NCBI RefSeq assembly: GCF_022662335.1
Contig: NZ_JAKNQJ010000003.1
Coordinates: 248,001-312,000, forward strand
Direction of reading: 5' to 3'
Length of the DNA: 64,000 nt
Source of the DNA: Sphingomonas sp. CROZ-RG-20F-R02-07
GTDB taxonomy: Bacteria > Pseudomonadota > Alphaproteobacteria > Sphingomonadales > Sphingomonadaceae
Part shown: positions 9,173 to 17,805 of the stretch, piece after piece
Position numbering within the stretch: the first letter of the stretch is position 1
Layout: each line of letters opens with the position of its first letter
Translations under genes and position numbers: made by a program
The notes under the pieces: model-generated
Told to the model about the DNA's origin: nothing
Databases searched by the model: none
The model's input: the letters and a program-made list of their open reading frames with translations, nothing else

Positions 9173-10648
9173 TCACGCCCCCTCCAGCGCCCGCGCCCGG
9201 CGTCGCTGCACCGAGCTGCCGATGCCGATCGCCTCGCGGTATTTGGCGACGGTGCGCCGCGCGATGTCGAAGCCCTTGGCGTTCAGCAGTTCGACCAACG
9301 TGTCGTCCGACAGGATCGTCGCGCCCTCGTTCGCGATCAGGCCGCGAATCGCGTTCTTCACCGCCTCCGCCGACACCGCCTCGCCGCCGTCCGCCGCCTG
9401 GATCGCGCTGGTGAAGAAATATTTCAGCTCGTAGAGCCCGCGCGCGCAGGACAGATATTTGTTGCTCGTCACCCGGCTGACGGTCGATTCGTGCATCCCG
9501 ATCGCCTCGGCCACGCGCGCGAGCGTCAGCGGGCGGAGATGCGCGACGCCCTGTTCGAAGAACGCCTGTTGCTGCTTCACGATCTCGGTCGCGACCTTGA
9601 TGATCGTGCGCTGGCGCTGGTCGAGCGCCTTCACCAGCCAGTTCGCGCTGGCCAGCGCGTCGGACAGCCACGCCTTGGACGCCTTGTCCTGCGGCCCGTG
9701 GCTCAGCTCGGCATAATAGCTGCGGTTGACGAGCACGCGCGGCAGCGTGGCGGAGTTGATCTCGATCGCCCAGCCGCCTTTGGTACGCGCGACGAACAGG
9801 TCGGGCACCACCGCCTGCGCGGGTTCGCCGCCGAAGCGCAGCCCGGGCTTGGGATCGTAACCGCGCAGCTCGCGGATCATGTCGGCCATGTCCTCGTCAT
9901 CCACCTGGCACATCCGCTTCAGCCGGCCGAGCTCGCCGCGCGCGAGCAGCTCCAGATGGTCGATCAGCTTGGCCATGCAGGGATCGTAGCGGTCCGCCTC
10001 CTTCGCCTGCAGCGCCAGGCATTCGGCGAGATCGCGCGCGCCGACGCCGGTCGGATCGAAGGTCTGGATCGTGGCGAGCACCGCCTCGGCGCGGGCGAGC
10101 GGCACGCCCAGCCGGCCGGCGACCTCCAGCAGCGGGACGCCCAGATAGCCCGCCTCGTCGATCTGGTCGATCAGATGCGCGGCGATCGCCAGATCGGCGC
10201 CGTCCAGCACCGATCCCGCCTGCGCCATCAGATGATCGGCCAGATTGGCGGCCGCCGCGGCGAAGGCGTCGAGATCGGGGCCGTCCTCGCTGCCGCCGCC
10301 CGTCCCGCCGCTGCTGCCGGTCATCGACAGGCCGCCGTCGATCCCGGCGCCGCCATCCGCCACGCTGTCCTGATGATGGCTTTCGGTGGCGTAATCGACG
10401 TCGAGCGGCTCGGCGGCGGTGCCCGCCACCAGCTCGTCGGCGCTCGGCGGCTCGTCGCGTTCGGGCTTGCGTTCGGGCGCCTCGCCCTCGTTCGCCGCCT
10501 CGAGCAGCGGGTTGCGCTCGATCTCCTCGGCGAGAAAGCCCTCGATCTCGAGGTTGGACAGCGCCAGCAGCTTGATCGCCTGCTGCAATTGCGGCGTCAT
10601 CACCAGCGATTGCGACTGGCGCAGGTCGAGGCGGGGGGCGAGGCTCAT
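9173..10648 (-). CDS. rpoN: RNA polymerase sigma-54 factor
   Basis: The 491-residue protein opens with the glutamine-rich activator-interacting region (LRQSQSLVMTPQLQQAI at about 9-25), then an acidic/glycine-rich linker, the core-binding domain, and a C-terminal DNA-binding part. The C-terminal part carries the RpoN box ARRTVAKYRE, which reads the -24 element. The start at 10648 is four bases after the lptB stop, consistent with an lptCAB-rpoN operon. No hpf gene follows, unlike in many proteobacteria. A candidate target promoter occurs in this window at 34518-34538. Confidence 0.96.
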   Translation of the reverse strand: MSLAPRLDLRQSQSLVMTPQLQQAIKLLALSNLEIEGFLAEEIERNPLLEAANEGEAPERKPERDEPPSADELVAGTAAEPLDVDYATESHHQDSVADGGAGIDGGLSMTGSSGGTGGGSEDGPDLDAFAAAAANLADHLMAQAGSVLDGADLAIAAHLIDQIDEAGYLGVPLLEVAGRLGVPLARAEAVLATIQTFDPTGVGARDLAECLALQAKEADRYDPCMAKLIDHLELLARGELGRLKRMCQVDDEDMADMIRELRGYDPKPGLRFGGEPAQAVVPDLFVARTKGGWAIEINSATLPRVLVNRSYYAELSHGPQDKASKAWLSDALASANWLVKALDQRQRTIIKVATEIVKQQQAFFEQGVAHLRPLTLARVAEAIGMHESTVSRVTSNKYLSCARGLYELKYFFTSAIQAADGGEAVSAEAVKNAIRGLIANEGATILSDDTLVELLNAKGFDIARRTVAKYREAIGIGSSVQRRRARALEGA

Positions 10649-10652
10649 CGTG

Positions 10653-11432
10653 CTAGAGCGAGAAGGTCTCGCCGAGGTAGAGCCGCCGGACGTTCGCATC
10701 CGCCACCAGCTCGGCGGGACTTCCCGAGAACAGCACGCGCCCGTCATAGATGATATAGGCGCGATCGACGATATCGAGCGTCTCGCGCACATTGTGGTCG
10801 GTGATGAGCACGCCGATCGAACGCCGCTTCAGATCCTTTACCAGATCGCGGATGTCGGCGATCGAGATGGGATCGATGCCGGCGAACGGCTCGTCGAGCA
10901 GCATGATCGACGGGTCCGCCGCCAGCGCGCGCGCGATCTCGGCGCGGCGGCGTTCGCCGCCCGATAGTGCCATCGCAGGCGCGGTGCGCAGCCGCGTCAG
11001 GCCGAATTCGTCGAGCAGCCGGTCGAGCTTGGCCTGGCGCGCGGCCTTGTCGGGCTCGGACAGTTCGAGCACCGTCAGGATGTTGCGCTCGATCGACAGG
11101 CCGCGGAAGATCGAGGTCTCCTGCGGCAGATACCCCAAGCCCAGGATCGCGCGGCGGTACATGGGCAGCCCGGTGATATCCTCGCCGTCGAGCAGGATGC
11201 GCCCCGAATCGGGCTTCACCAGCCCCATCACCGAATAGAAGCAGGTCGTCTTGCCCGCGCCATTGGGGCCGAGCAGCCCGACCACCTCGCCCTGCCCCAC
11301 CGTCACCGACACGTCGGTTAGCACAGTGCGCTTGTCATAGGATTTGGCGATCGAGACCACCTGCAGCCCGGTCGCCACCAACGGTTCGGGGGCGGGTTCG
11401 TGCACGCCGGACTGGAGAGTGACTGCATCCAT
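10653..11432 (-). CDS. lptB: LPS export ABC transporter ATP-binding protein LptB
   Basis: The 259-residue ATPase has Walker A GPNGAGKTT, a YLPQE Q-loop, the signature LSGGERRR, Walker B IMLLDEPF and an ITDHN H-loop, all in the LptB-specific form. It powers extraction of lipopolysaccharide from the inner membrane with LptF and LptG, which are not in the window. An extra N-terminal stretch of about 20 residues precedes the usual domain, so the start could lie downstream of the ATG at 11432. It lies 108 bases after lptA and just before rpoN. Confidence 0.95.
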   Translation of the reverse strand: MDAVTLQSGVHEPAPEPLVATGLQVVSIAKSYDKRTVLTDVSVTVGQGEVVGLLGPNGAGKTTCFYSVMGLVKPDSGRILLDGEDITGLPMYRRAILGLGYLPQETSIFRGLSIERNILTVLELSEPDKAARQAKLDRLLDEFGLTRLRTAPAMALSGGERRRAEIARALAADPSIMLLDEPFAGIDPISIADIRDLVKDLKRRSIGVLITDHNVRETLDIVDRAYIIYDGRVLFSGSPAELVADANVRRLYLGETFSL

Positions 11433-11540
11433 GGATGGGGTGCCTTGGCCGGTGATGGGTTGCGCACACCTTAGCGGATGGCCGCTTGGCAGGAAACCTG
11501 CATGATGCGGGCAGGGGTGATCCCGCTCCCGCCCGCGGGC

Positions 11541-12065
11541 TCAGTTGCGCTTGGGCACCGAGAAGGTGCCGGTCACCCGGCCGCCGCTCTGCGTCACGGT
11601 GCCGCCGCCGGCGCCCGCGCCGCCCGGCACCGACGATCCGTCGATCACCGCGCGGCCGGTGTCGAGGTTCATCGTCAGCCGCGATCCGTTCACGGTATTG
11701 GTGCCCTGCGTCAGCGTGACGCCGCCCAGCATCGTGATGACGCGGCGGTTGAGATCGTAGATGCCGTACTGGCCCCGCGCGACCTGATCGGGCCGCGTGA
11801 CGACGACGTTGCCCGCCGCGTCGAACCGCGAGACCTGCGGCGATCCGTCCACCACCTGGCCGGTATAGGCGACCGTCATGCGCTGCGCGTTGAGCGTCAT
11901 CTCGGCCTGTTTCAGCGTCACGTTCCCGGTCAGCAGGACGCGATTCGCCTTGTCCTGCAATTCGATATGGTCGGCGCCGAAATTGACCGGCGCGTTCGAA
12001 TCGTGACGCCCCTGCGCCATCAGCGGCGCGGCGAGGAGGATGGCGAGGATCGGGAGCGCGCGCAT
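11541..12065 (-). CDS. lptA: LPS transport periplasmic protein LptA (OstA-like)
   Basis: The 174-residue protein has a signal peptide (ILAILLAAPLMAQG) and a beta-jellyroll OstA repeat region with the usual pattern of DHIELQDK, NRVLLTGNV, MTLNAQRM and VSRFDAAGNV. LptA forms the periplasmic bridge that carries LPS from LptC to LptD. The gene starts five bases after the lptC stop. The C-terminus is glycine-rich and shorter than in E. coli. The family call is firm because of the neighbours. Confidence 0.93.
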   Translation of the reverse strand: MRALPILAILLAAPLMAQGRHDSNAPVNFGADHIELQDKANRVLLTGNVTLKQAEMTLNAQRMTVAYTGQVVDGSPQVSRFDAAGNVVVTRPDQVARGQYGIYDLNRRVITMLGGVTLTQGTNTVNGSRLTMNLDTGRAVIDGSSVPGGAGAGGGTVTQSGGRVTGTFSVPKRN

Positions 12066-12070
12066 GCCCG

Positions 12071-12709
12071 CTATCTCGTACGCTTCGGCACGATCCGCAA
12101 GCGCGCATTGCCGTCGAGCTTGACCACGCGGTTCTCCAGATCGGCATGGAGGCTGTTGGCGCTGAACACGCCTTGCGGCAGCGACCCCGTCACCGCGCCG
12201 CCGCTCTGCATCTGGCGCGTCTTCATGTCGATCGTGGCGTCGTGCGTCTTCAGGTCATAGCCGTTGGCGGCGGTGAAATCGAGCGGACCGTCGAGCCGAA
12301 CCTGCTCGCTGTCCATGTCGTAGCGGCCGGTCTGCGCGGCGATGTGCGCCGGGCCGTCGGTGAGCTGCAGCGCGGCGTCGAGCGTCTTGAGATGCACGAT
12401 CGGCTCGGCCGAGCTGCGCTGGATCGCGGATTGCGCGGTGAGCGTGAAGGGCTGGCCCTTCTGATCCTCGCCGCGATAGGTCGCCGCCTGGATCTTCAGC
12501 CGCTCGTGCGCGACCGCCACCTTCTTCTTGTCGAGCACGAACGACACGTCGCCACCCGCGGTCAGCGGCGCCATCACCAGGAACGCGGCGAGCACGCCGA
12601 TACCCACCGGCAGCCCGACCCGCATGAGCGCGACGATCCGGTCGTGCCCGCTGCCCGGCGCCGCCCAGCGCTCGCGCGCGGTGCGTTCGGCGCGCGCGGC
12701 CTCAGACAT
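12071..12709 (-). CDS. lptC: LPS export protein LptC
   Basis: The 212-residue protein has a single membrane segment at about residues 27-47 and a periplasmic LptC/YrbK domain with alternating strands. It anchors the LPS bridge to the LptBFG complex. Its start overlaps the 3' end of the rnd gene by 8 bases, and it leads into lptA. The arginine-rich cytoplasmic N-terminus agrees with N-in topology. Confidence 0.9.
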   Translation of the reverse strand: MSEAARAERTARERWAAPGSGHDRIVALMRVGLPVGIGVLAAFLVMAPLTAGGDVSFVLDKKKVAVAHERLKIQAATYRGEDQKGQPFTLTAQSAIQRSSAEPIVHLKTLDAALQLTDGPAHIAAQTGRYDMDSEQVRLDGPLDFTAANGYDLKTHDATIDMKTRQMQSGGAVTGSLPQGVFSANSLHADLENRVVKLDGNARLRIVPKRTR

Positions 12710-13322
12710 GCGCGAAGATGTCGACCTCGGGCCAGCCTGCCAGATCCAGCGCCGCGCGCGCGGGCAGGAAATCGAAGCATGCCTGCGCCAGCTCCATCCG
12801 CCCCTCGCGAAGCAGCCGCTTGTCGAGTTCCGCCTTCAGCCGGTGGAGGAAGCGCACGTCGGAGGCGGCATAATCCTTCTGCGCGTCGCTCAGGTCGGGC
12901 GCGCCCCAGTCGGACGATTGCTGCTGCTTGGAAATGTCCTGCCCGAGCAGCTCGCGGACCAGTTCCTTCAGGCCGTGCCGATCCGTATAGGTGCGCACCA
13001 GCCGCGAGGCGATCTTGGTGCAATAGACGGGGGCGGCGACGACGCCCAGATAGAAGTCGATCGCGGCGATGTCGAAGCGGCCGAAATGGTAGAGCTTCAG
13101 CCGGTCGGGATCCTCCAGCAGCGCCTTCAGCTCGGGCGCGGCATAGTCGCTGTCGGGCGCGAAGCGGACGAGATGCTCGTCCGGCCCGCCGTCCGACAGC
13201 TGGACGACGCAGAGCCGGTCGCGCGGGGTCAGCAGCCCCATCGTCTCGGTGTCGACGGCGATGGCGGCGCCGGGCGCGAAGAGCCCCGCGGGGATGTCTT
13301 CCTCGTGGAAATGGACGGTCAT
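12702..13322 (-). CDS. Ribonuclease D-type 3'-5' exonuclease
   Basis: The 206-residue protein consists of one DEDD exonuclease domain. Seen: Exo I motif AVDTETMGL, Exo II-type FHFGRFDIAAID region (here LYHFGRFD), and Exo III ending in YAASDVRFL, which gives the DEDDy set. It lacks the HRDC domains of full-length RNase D, so it belongs to the short alphaproteobacterial type. It is the first gene of the minus-strand run leading to lptC-lptA-lptB-rpoN, an arrangement common in sphingomonads. Confidence 0.9.
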   Translation of the reverse strand: MTVHFHEEDIPAGLFAPGAAIAVDTETMGLLTPRDRLCVVQLSDGGPDEHLVRFAPDSDYAAPELKALLEDPDRLKLYHFGRFDIAAIDFYLGVVAAPVYCTKIASRLVRTYTDRHGLKELVRELLGQDISKQQQSSDWGAPDLSDAQKDYAASDVRFLHRLKAELDKRLLREGRMELAQACFDFLPARAALDLAGWPEVDIFAHV

Positions 13323-13640
13323 GCCGCCCGCCTAGCCGCAACCGCCGCTTCGCTCAATGGGCGAGCCGACTCGGGGGCGCCGCTTCGGCGGGATCGCCCT
13401 CCTGAAGCGACGCCGGGCGTCCCATTCTTCGCTCCGGTGTGCCGTTCGGGCAACGCTCCTGCCCGAAAGCGATGCAGTTCGATTGACTTCGGCGGCGATT
13501 TCATTCGCGGGGCCTTGCCAAATGCGCTATGGAGAAGGCCGTGGCGCAAAGGGTTTCGCGCCGCGAAGGCCTGCGTTCGTCGTCCGACGCCAAGGTTCTT
13601 GAGAGGATTGGTTGGGCGAACCGGGAAGACGAACAGGGTT
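13323..13640. other. Intergenic region between rnd and the cold-shock gene
   Basis: These 318 bases lie between divergent genes. A perfect 7-bp stem (13445-13451 with 13461-13467, loop of 9) is present, and a TTGACT hexamer occurs just downstream, near 13483, without a good -10 partner. Long structured leaders are common upstream of cold-shock genes, so this may be the csp 5' UTR; that is inference. No open frame here looks like protein. Confidence 0.4.
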
Positions 13641-14534
13641 ATGAGTTTCGACAAAGGTGGCCGCGGGAACCGTGGCGGACGTGGCCGCGACAAGCGTGAT
13701 GGCTTCGGCGGCGGAGACAGCGAATTCGGCGGCGGCAGCAGCTTCGGCGGCGGTGATCGCGGCGGCTTCGGCGGCGGCGGTAGCAGCTACGGCGGCGGCG
13801 GTGGCAGCAGCTACGGCGGTGGTGGCAGCAGCTTCGGCGGCGGCGGCGATCGCTTCGGCGGTGGCGGCGGTGGCGGCGGCGGTGGTTACCGCGGCGGCGG
13901 CGGTGGCGGCGGCTTCAGTGGCGGCGGCGGCGGCGGTGGTCGCGGCATGCCTCCCCAGGTCGTCGGCGAGGGCACCGGCGTGGTCAAGTTCTTCAACGCG
14001 CAGAAGGGTTTCGGCTTCGTCGTGCGTGACGATGGCGCCGAGGACGTGTTCGTCCACATCAGCGCCGTCGAGCAGGCCGGTCTGTCGGCGCTCGCCGAGG
14101 GTCAGCCGCTCGGCTTCACGCTCGTCGATCGCGGCGGCCGCATTTCGGCCACCGATCTCAAGATCGACGGCGAGCCGATGGCGGCGACCGAGCGTCCGGC
14201 CCGCGAGCCCCGCGAAGGCGGCTTCGGCGGCGACCGCGCCGCGCCGCGTGGCGGTGCGGGCGGCTTCGGCGGCGATCGTGGTGGCGACCGCGGCGGTGCG
14301 CCGCAGCGTCAGCTCACCGGCGAGAAGGCCACGGGCACGGTGAAGTTCTTCAACGCCATGAAGGGCTTCGGCTTCATCCAGCGCGACGACGGCCAGCCCG
14401 ATGCGTTCGTTCACATCTCGGCCGTGGAGCGCGCCGGCATGTCGACGCTGAACGAGGGCGACAAGCTCGAGTTCGAGCTCGAGGTCGATCGTCGCGGCAA
14501 ATACGCCGCGGTGAACCTGACGGCCGCAGGCTGA
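13641..14534 (+). CDS. Glycine-rich protein with two cold-shock domains
   Basis: The 297-residue protein begins with about 100 residues of Gly-rich, RGG/SYGG/SFGG sequence, then cold-shock domain 1 (about 111-177), an Arg/Gly/Pro linker, and cold-shock domain 2 (about 231-297). Both domains keep RNP1 (KGFGFV, KGFGFI) and RNP2 (VFVHIS, AFVHIS). Expected role: single-stranded RNA/DNA binding as an RNA chaperone or antiterminator. The Gly-rich N-terminus may add RNA binding or condensation. The start is at the ATG at 13641; upstream in-frame sequence is low-complexity antisense. A strong terminator follows at 14573-14608. Confidence 0.9.
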   Translation: MSFDKGGRGNRGGRGRDKRDGFGGGDSEFGGGSSFGGGDRGGFGGGGSSYGGGGGSSYGGGGSSFGGGGDRFGGGGGGGGGGYRGGGGGGGFSGGGGGGGRGMPPQVVGEGTGVVKFFNAQKGFGFVVRDDGAEDVFVHISAVEQAGLSALAEGQPLGFTLVDRGGRISATDLKIDGEPMAATERPAREPREGGFGGDRAAPRGGAGGFGGDRGGDRGGAPQRQLTGEKATGTVKFFNAMKGFGFIQRDDGQPDAFVHISAVERAGMSTLNEGDKLEFELEVDRRGKYAAVNLTAAG

Positions 14535-14572
14535 TCGTGGCGCGGCCTCGGCCGCGGACCACCGGCATCACG

Positions 14573-14608
14573 GGGCCCGGATCGCGTTCGCGCGGTCCGG
14601 GCCCTTTG
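14573..14608 (+). terminator. Intrinsic terminator of the cold-shock gene, UUCG tetraloop
   Basis: A 14-bp stem (14573-14586 with 14591-14604, one G-T wobble) closes a TTCG tetraloop and is followed by TTTGCTT. It lies 38 bases after the cold-shock stop codon. UUCG-closed GC stems with a short T-tail are typical rho-independent terminators. Confidence 0.85.
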
Positions 14609-15382
14609 CTTGCGCGGTCCGCGCTTTCCCTTCTGCTGCTCGGCACCGCCGCCGCCACGCCGGTCGCGGCGCCGCTGCAGGTTCATGGCACGTCGCTTCG
14701 CACCGCATCCGTCGTGAAACGCTATCCGCACGACAGCGGCGCCTTCACCGAGGGGCTGCTCTGGGCGGACGGCACGCTGTACGAGAGCACCGGGATGGAG
14801 GGCCAGTCGGACATCCGCCGCGTGCGGCTGTCCGACGGCCATGTGCTGGCGCGCGCGACGATCGATCCCACGCTGTTCGGCGAGGGGATCGGCGCGTGGA
14901 AGGGCGCGCTCGTCAGCATGACGTGGCGCAGTGGGATCGGCTATCGCTGGGATCGCGCCACGCTCAAGCGCACCGCCACGTTCCGCTATTCGGGCGAAGG
15001 CTGGGGCATGACGACGATGGGCGACGCGCTCGTCCAGTCCGACGGCACCGACGTGCTGCACGTCCGCGATCCCGAGACCTTCGCCGAACGCGGCGCGATC
15101 TCGGTGAAGCTGGCCGACGGCACGCCGGTGACGAACCTGAACGAGCTGGAATATGTGAAGGGCGAGATCCTCGCCAATATCTGGCAGACCGCGACGATCG
15201 CGCGGATCGACCCCGCCACCGGCCGCGTGAAGCAATTGATCGACCTGCGCGCGCTGCGCACGCAGGTGCAGGCGAGCGGTCGCGACGCGGTGCTGAACGG
15301 CATCGCCTATGATGCGCGCGGCGACCATCTGTACGTGACGGGCAAGAACTGGCCGACGCTGTTCGAGATCCGGCTGCCCTGA
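14606..15382 (+). CDS. Glutaminyl-peptide cyclotransferase (glutamine cyclotransferase family)
   Basis: The protein matches the beta-propeller glutamine cyclotransferase family. Seen: SGAFTEGLLW, YESTGMEGQS, a central GEGWGMTT, then NELEYVKGEILANIWQ and VLNGIAYD near the end. It converts N-terminal glutamine to pyroglutamate on exported proteins. A signal peptide (LARSALSLLLLGTAAA) shows export. The frame is open from a GTG at 14537, but that stretch encodes the cold-shock gene's terminator, so I prefer the TTG at 14606, directly before the signal peptide. The start is uncertain; the stop and family are firm. Confidence 0.82.
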   Translation: MLARSALSLLLLGTAAATPVAAPLQVHGTSLRTASVVKRYPHDSGAFTEGLLWADGTLYESTGMEGQSDIRRVRLSDGHVLARATIDPTLFGEGIGAWKGALVSMTWRSGIGYRWDRATLKRTATFRYSGEGWGMTTMGDALVQSDGTDVLHVRDPETFAERGAISVKLADGTPVTNLNELEYVKGEILANIWQTATIARIDPATGRVKQLIDLRALRTQVQASGRDAVLNGIAYDARGDHLYVTGKNWPTLFEIRLP

Positions 15383-15392
15383 GCCCACCGGC

Positions 15393-16988
15393 TCAGGTGC
15401 CGATCATGCGTCGCAGCGTCTCCACCCGGTCCGCCTCGGCGGCGGGCTTGTCGGTGCGGATGCGGGCGATGCGCGGGAAACGCATCGCGATGCCCGATTT
15501 GTGGCGCTTGGATTCCTGGAGCGCGTCGAACGCGATCTCCAGGACCATCGTCTTCTCGACCTCGCGCACCGGGCCGAAGCGCGCGAGCGTGTTCCGCCGG
15601 ACGAAGGCGTCGAGCATCCGCAACTCCTCGTCGGTGATCCCCGAATAGGCCTTGCCCACGGGCAGCAGCTCGCCCGCCTCGGTCCAGCAGCCGAAGGTAT
15701 AGTCGCTATAATAGGAGGAGCGCCGGCCGCTGCCCCGCTGCGCGTACATCATCACGCAATCGGCGGTGAGCGGATCGCGCTTCCATTTGTACCACAGGCC
15801 GGTGCGGCGCCCCGCGACATAGGGCGAATCGCGGCGTTTCAGCATCACGCCCTCGATCGCCGCGTCGCGCGCGGTGGCGCGCACCGCCTCCAGCGCGGTG
15901 AAGTCCGCCGCATCGATCACTTGGCTGAGATCGAAGCGATCGGGATCGAGCCGCTCGGCAAAGGCCTCCAGCCGCCCGCGGCGATCGGTCCAGGGCAGCG
16001 CGCGCAGATCCTCGGGGCCATCGAACAGGATGTCGTACAGCCGCACGAAGGCGGGATAGTCGGCCAGCATCTTCGCCGAGACGGTCTTGCGCCCCAGACG
16101 CTGCTGGAGCGCGTTGAAACTCGCGGCGCCACCGCCCTCCTCCAGCGTGCCGCCCTGGTGCGCGCCCTTCACCAGCAATTCGCCATCGACCGTGCCGGGG
16201 GTGCGGAAGGCGGCGGCCACGTCGGGGAAGCTGCCGGTCACGTCGTCGCCGGTGCGGCTGTAGAGCCGCGTCTCGCCCGCGACATGGACGATCTGGACGC
16301 GGATGCCGTCCCATTTCCATTCGGCGGCATAATCGGCGAGATCGACGCGCAGATCCTCCAGCGGATGCGCGAGCATGAACGGGCGGAAGACGGGCACATC
16401 GGCGGGCGTCGGCTGCTCGCCCCGCCCCTCGCCCCAGGCGAACAGGGTCGGATAGGGCGGCGCAAGACCGTGCCACACCTCCTCCACCGCATCGACGTCG
16501 ATGCCGAACGCCTCGGCCAGTGCCGTCTTGGCGAGCCGCGCGGACACGCCGACGCGCAACGCGCCCGTCGCCATCTTCAGCAGCGCGAACCGCTCCTCGG
16601 CATCGCACCGGTCGAGCATCGCGGCGAGGGCCGCAGGCGCCTCGGCGCGGGGAACGGTCATCAGCCGGTCGATCGCGTCGGCGAGCCCCAGCGGCCGGGG
16701 ATCGGCGGGCATCGGTGGTTCGGGCCAGAGCAAGGCCACGGTCTCGGCGGTGTCGCCGACGAAATCGCGGCTCATGCGGAACAGCACGGGATCGACGCGC
16801 GTCTCGATCAGCGCACGGATGACCGCCGACTTGACGCCCGGCAAGTCGAGATCGCCGGTCAGCGCCGCGATCGCCCAACCCCGATCCGGGTCCGGCGTGG
16901 CGCGCAGATAATCGCCGATCAGCTTCAGCTTGGCATTGCGCGAGCGCGTGTAGATCAGCGAATCGAGAAGAGCCGCGAACGCGCGCAT
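15393..16988 (-). CDS. ATP-dependent DNA ligase (ligase-associated repair type)
   Basis: The 531-residue protein has an N-terminal DNA-binding domain, the nucleotidyltransferase motif EWKWDGIR with Lys225 as the adenylated residue, motif IIIa/IV regions (VDGELL, EGVMLKRR), motif V LWYKWKR, and a C-terminal OB fold. It is the bacterial ATP-dependent ligase that pairs with the Lhr-like helicase and the exonuclease found at 2116-6207. The start was set at the ATG at 16988, giving MRAFAALLD, a typical N-terminus. It is the last gene of a minus-strand run with DUF1328, Dps and a GDT1-type gene. Confidence 0.92.
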   Translation of the reverse strand: MRAFAALLDSLIYTRSRNAKLKLIGDYLRATPDPDRGWAIAALTGDLDLPGVKSAVIRALIETRVDPVLFRMSRDFVGDTAETVALLWPEPPMPADPRPLGLADAIDRLMTVPRAEAPAALAAMLDRCDAEERFALLKMATGALRVGVSARLAKTALAEAFGIDVDAVEEVWHGLAPPYPTLFAWGEGRGEQPTPADVPVFRPFMLAHPLEDLRVDLADYAAEWKWDGIRVQIVHVAGETRLYSRTGDDVTGSFPDVAAAFRTPGTVDGELLVKGAHQGGTLEEGGGAASFNALQQRLGRKTVSAKMLADYPAFVRLYDILFDGPEDLRALPWTDRRGRLEAFAERLDPDRFDLSQVIDAADFTALEAVRATARDAAIEGVMLKRRDSPYVAGRRTGLWYKWKRDPLTADCVMMYAQRGSGRRSSYYSDYTFGCWTEAGELLPVGKAYSGITDEELRMLDAFVRRNTLARFGPVREVEKTMVLEIAFDALQESKRHKSGIAMRFPRIARIRTDKPAAEADRVETLRRMIGT

Positions 16989-17013
16989 CGTCGGAAGGCC
17001 GAGCGCGGTGGAT

Positions 17014-17193
17014 CTAGCGCCCGGCGATCCGCTTGCCCGCCATGATGCCCAGCGCAAGGAAGATCACGAACAGCGCGATCGCCACGAAGAACAGGAATTT
17101 GGCAATGCCGATGAACGCGCCGCCGATGCCGCCGAAGCCCAGCACCGCGAGCACGACGCCGATGACGAGAAATAAGAAGGCGGCCTTCAACAC
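17014..17193 (-). CDS. DUF1328 small membrane protein
   Basis: The 59-residue protein has two hydrophobic segments separated by [14 protein letters not shown], the hallmark of the DUF1328/YtjA family. It starts at a GTG at 17193, with CAGGAG seven bases upstream; an ATG is not available. Homologs are often stress-induced. It is 52 bases after dps and 25 bases before the ligase start. Its function is unknown. Confidence 0.85.
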   Translation of the reverse strand: MLKAAFLFLVIGVVLAVLGFGGIGGAFIGIAKFLFFVAIALFVIFLALGIMAGKRIAGR

Positions 17194-17245
17194 TGCGATT
17201 CTCCTGTTGCGGGATGAACCGGCGGATCGCCCGGCCGGTTCCCGA

Positions 17246-17743
17246 TCAGCCCTTGCGGCTGGCCTCGAACAGGAACCAGGCGCGCTCCTCGGCCTGGTCG
17301 GTCCATTCGTCGACGATGCCGCTCGTCGCGTTGTCGCGCGCATCCTCGGCGGCCTGTTTTACGGTGCGGAAGCTTTCGACGAGCTTCCGATTGTCCTCGC
17401 GCAATTCGGCCAGCATGTCGGCGGCGCCCACGAACTCCATGTCGTTGTCGGCCAGCGTCTGGCGCCGGGCGATGTCGCCGATCGAGCGCAGCGTCGTGTT
17501 GCCCGTCTTGCGGACCCGCTCGGCAATGGCGTCGGTCACCCCCAGGATCTGCGCCGCCTGGTCGTCGAGCAGCAGGTGATAGTCGCGGAAATGCGGGCCC
17601 GAGACGTGCCAGTGGAAATTCTTCGTCTTGAAATACAGCGCGAAGCAATCCGCCAGCGCGGCGTTGAGTGCCTCGGCCACCGAGCGCGTGTCGTTGCGAT
17701 TGAGATCGGTGGGCGTTTCGAGCGCGGGATTGGGTTCGGACAT
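17246..17743 (-). CDS. dps: Dps-family DNA-protecting ferritin
   Basis: The 165-residue four-helix ferritin-like protein has the Dps ferroxidase signature: [25 protein letters not shown] segment (His, His, Asp, Glu ligands) and a later WxxxAxxE helix ([14 protein letters not shown]). Dps oxidises iron with peroxide and coats DNA in starved or stressed cells. It starts at the ATG at 17743, with GGAG upstream. It sits in a run with GDT1-like upstream and DUF1328 plus DNA ligase downstream, which suggests a DNA-protection transcript. Confidence 0.93.
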   Translation of the reverse strand: MSEPNPALETPTDLNRNDTRSVAEALNAALADCFALYFKTKNFHWHVSGPHFRDYHLLLDDQAAQILGVTDAIAERVRKTGNTTLRSIGDIARRQTLADNDMEFVGAADMLAELREDNRKLVESFRTVKQAAEDARDNATSGIVDEWTDQAEERAWFLFEASRKG

Positions 17744-17805
17744 GGCGGGCTCTCCGGATATGACGGTTCGCACGCCACAACGGCCGCGTCGCCGAATCGC
17801 TCCGC

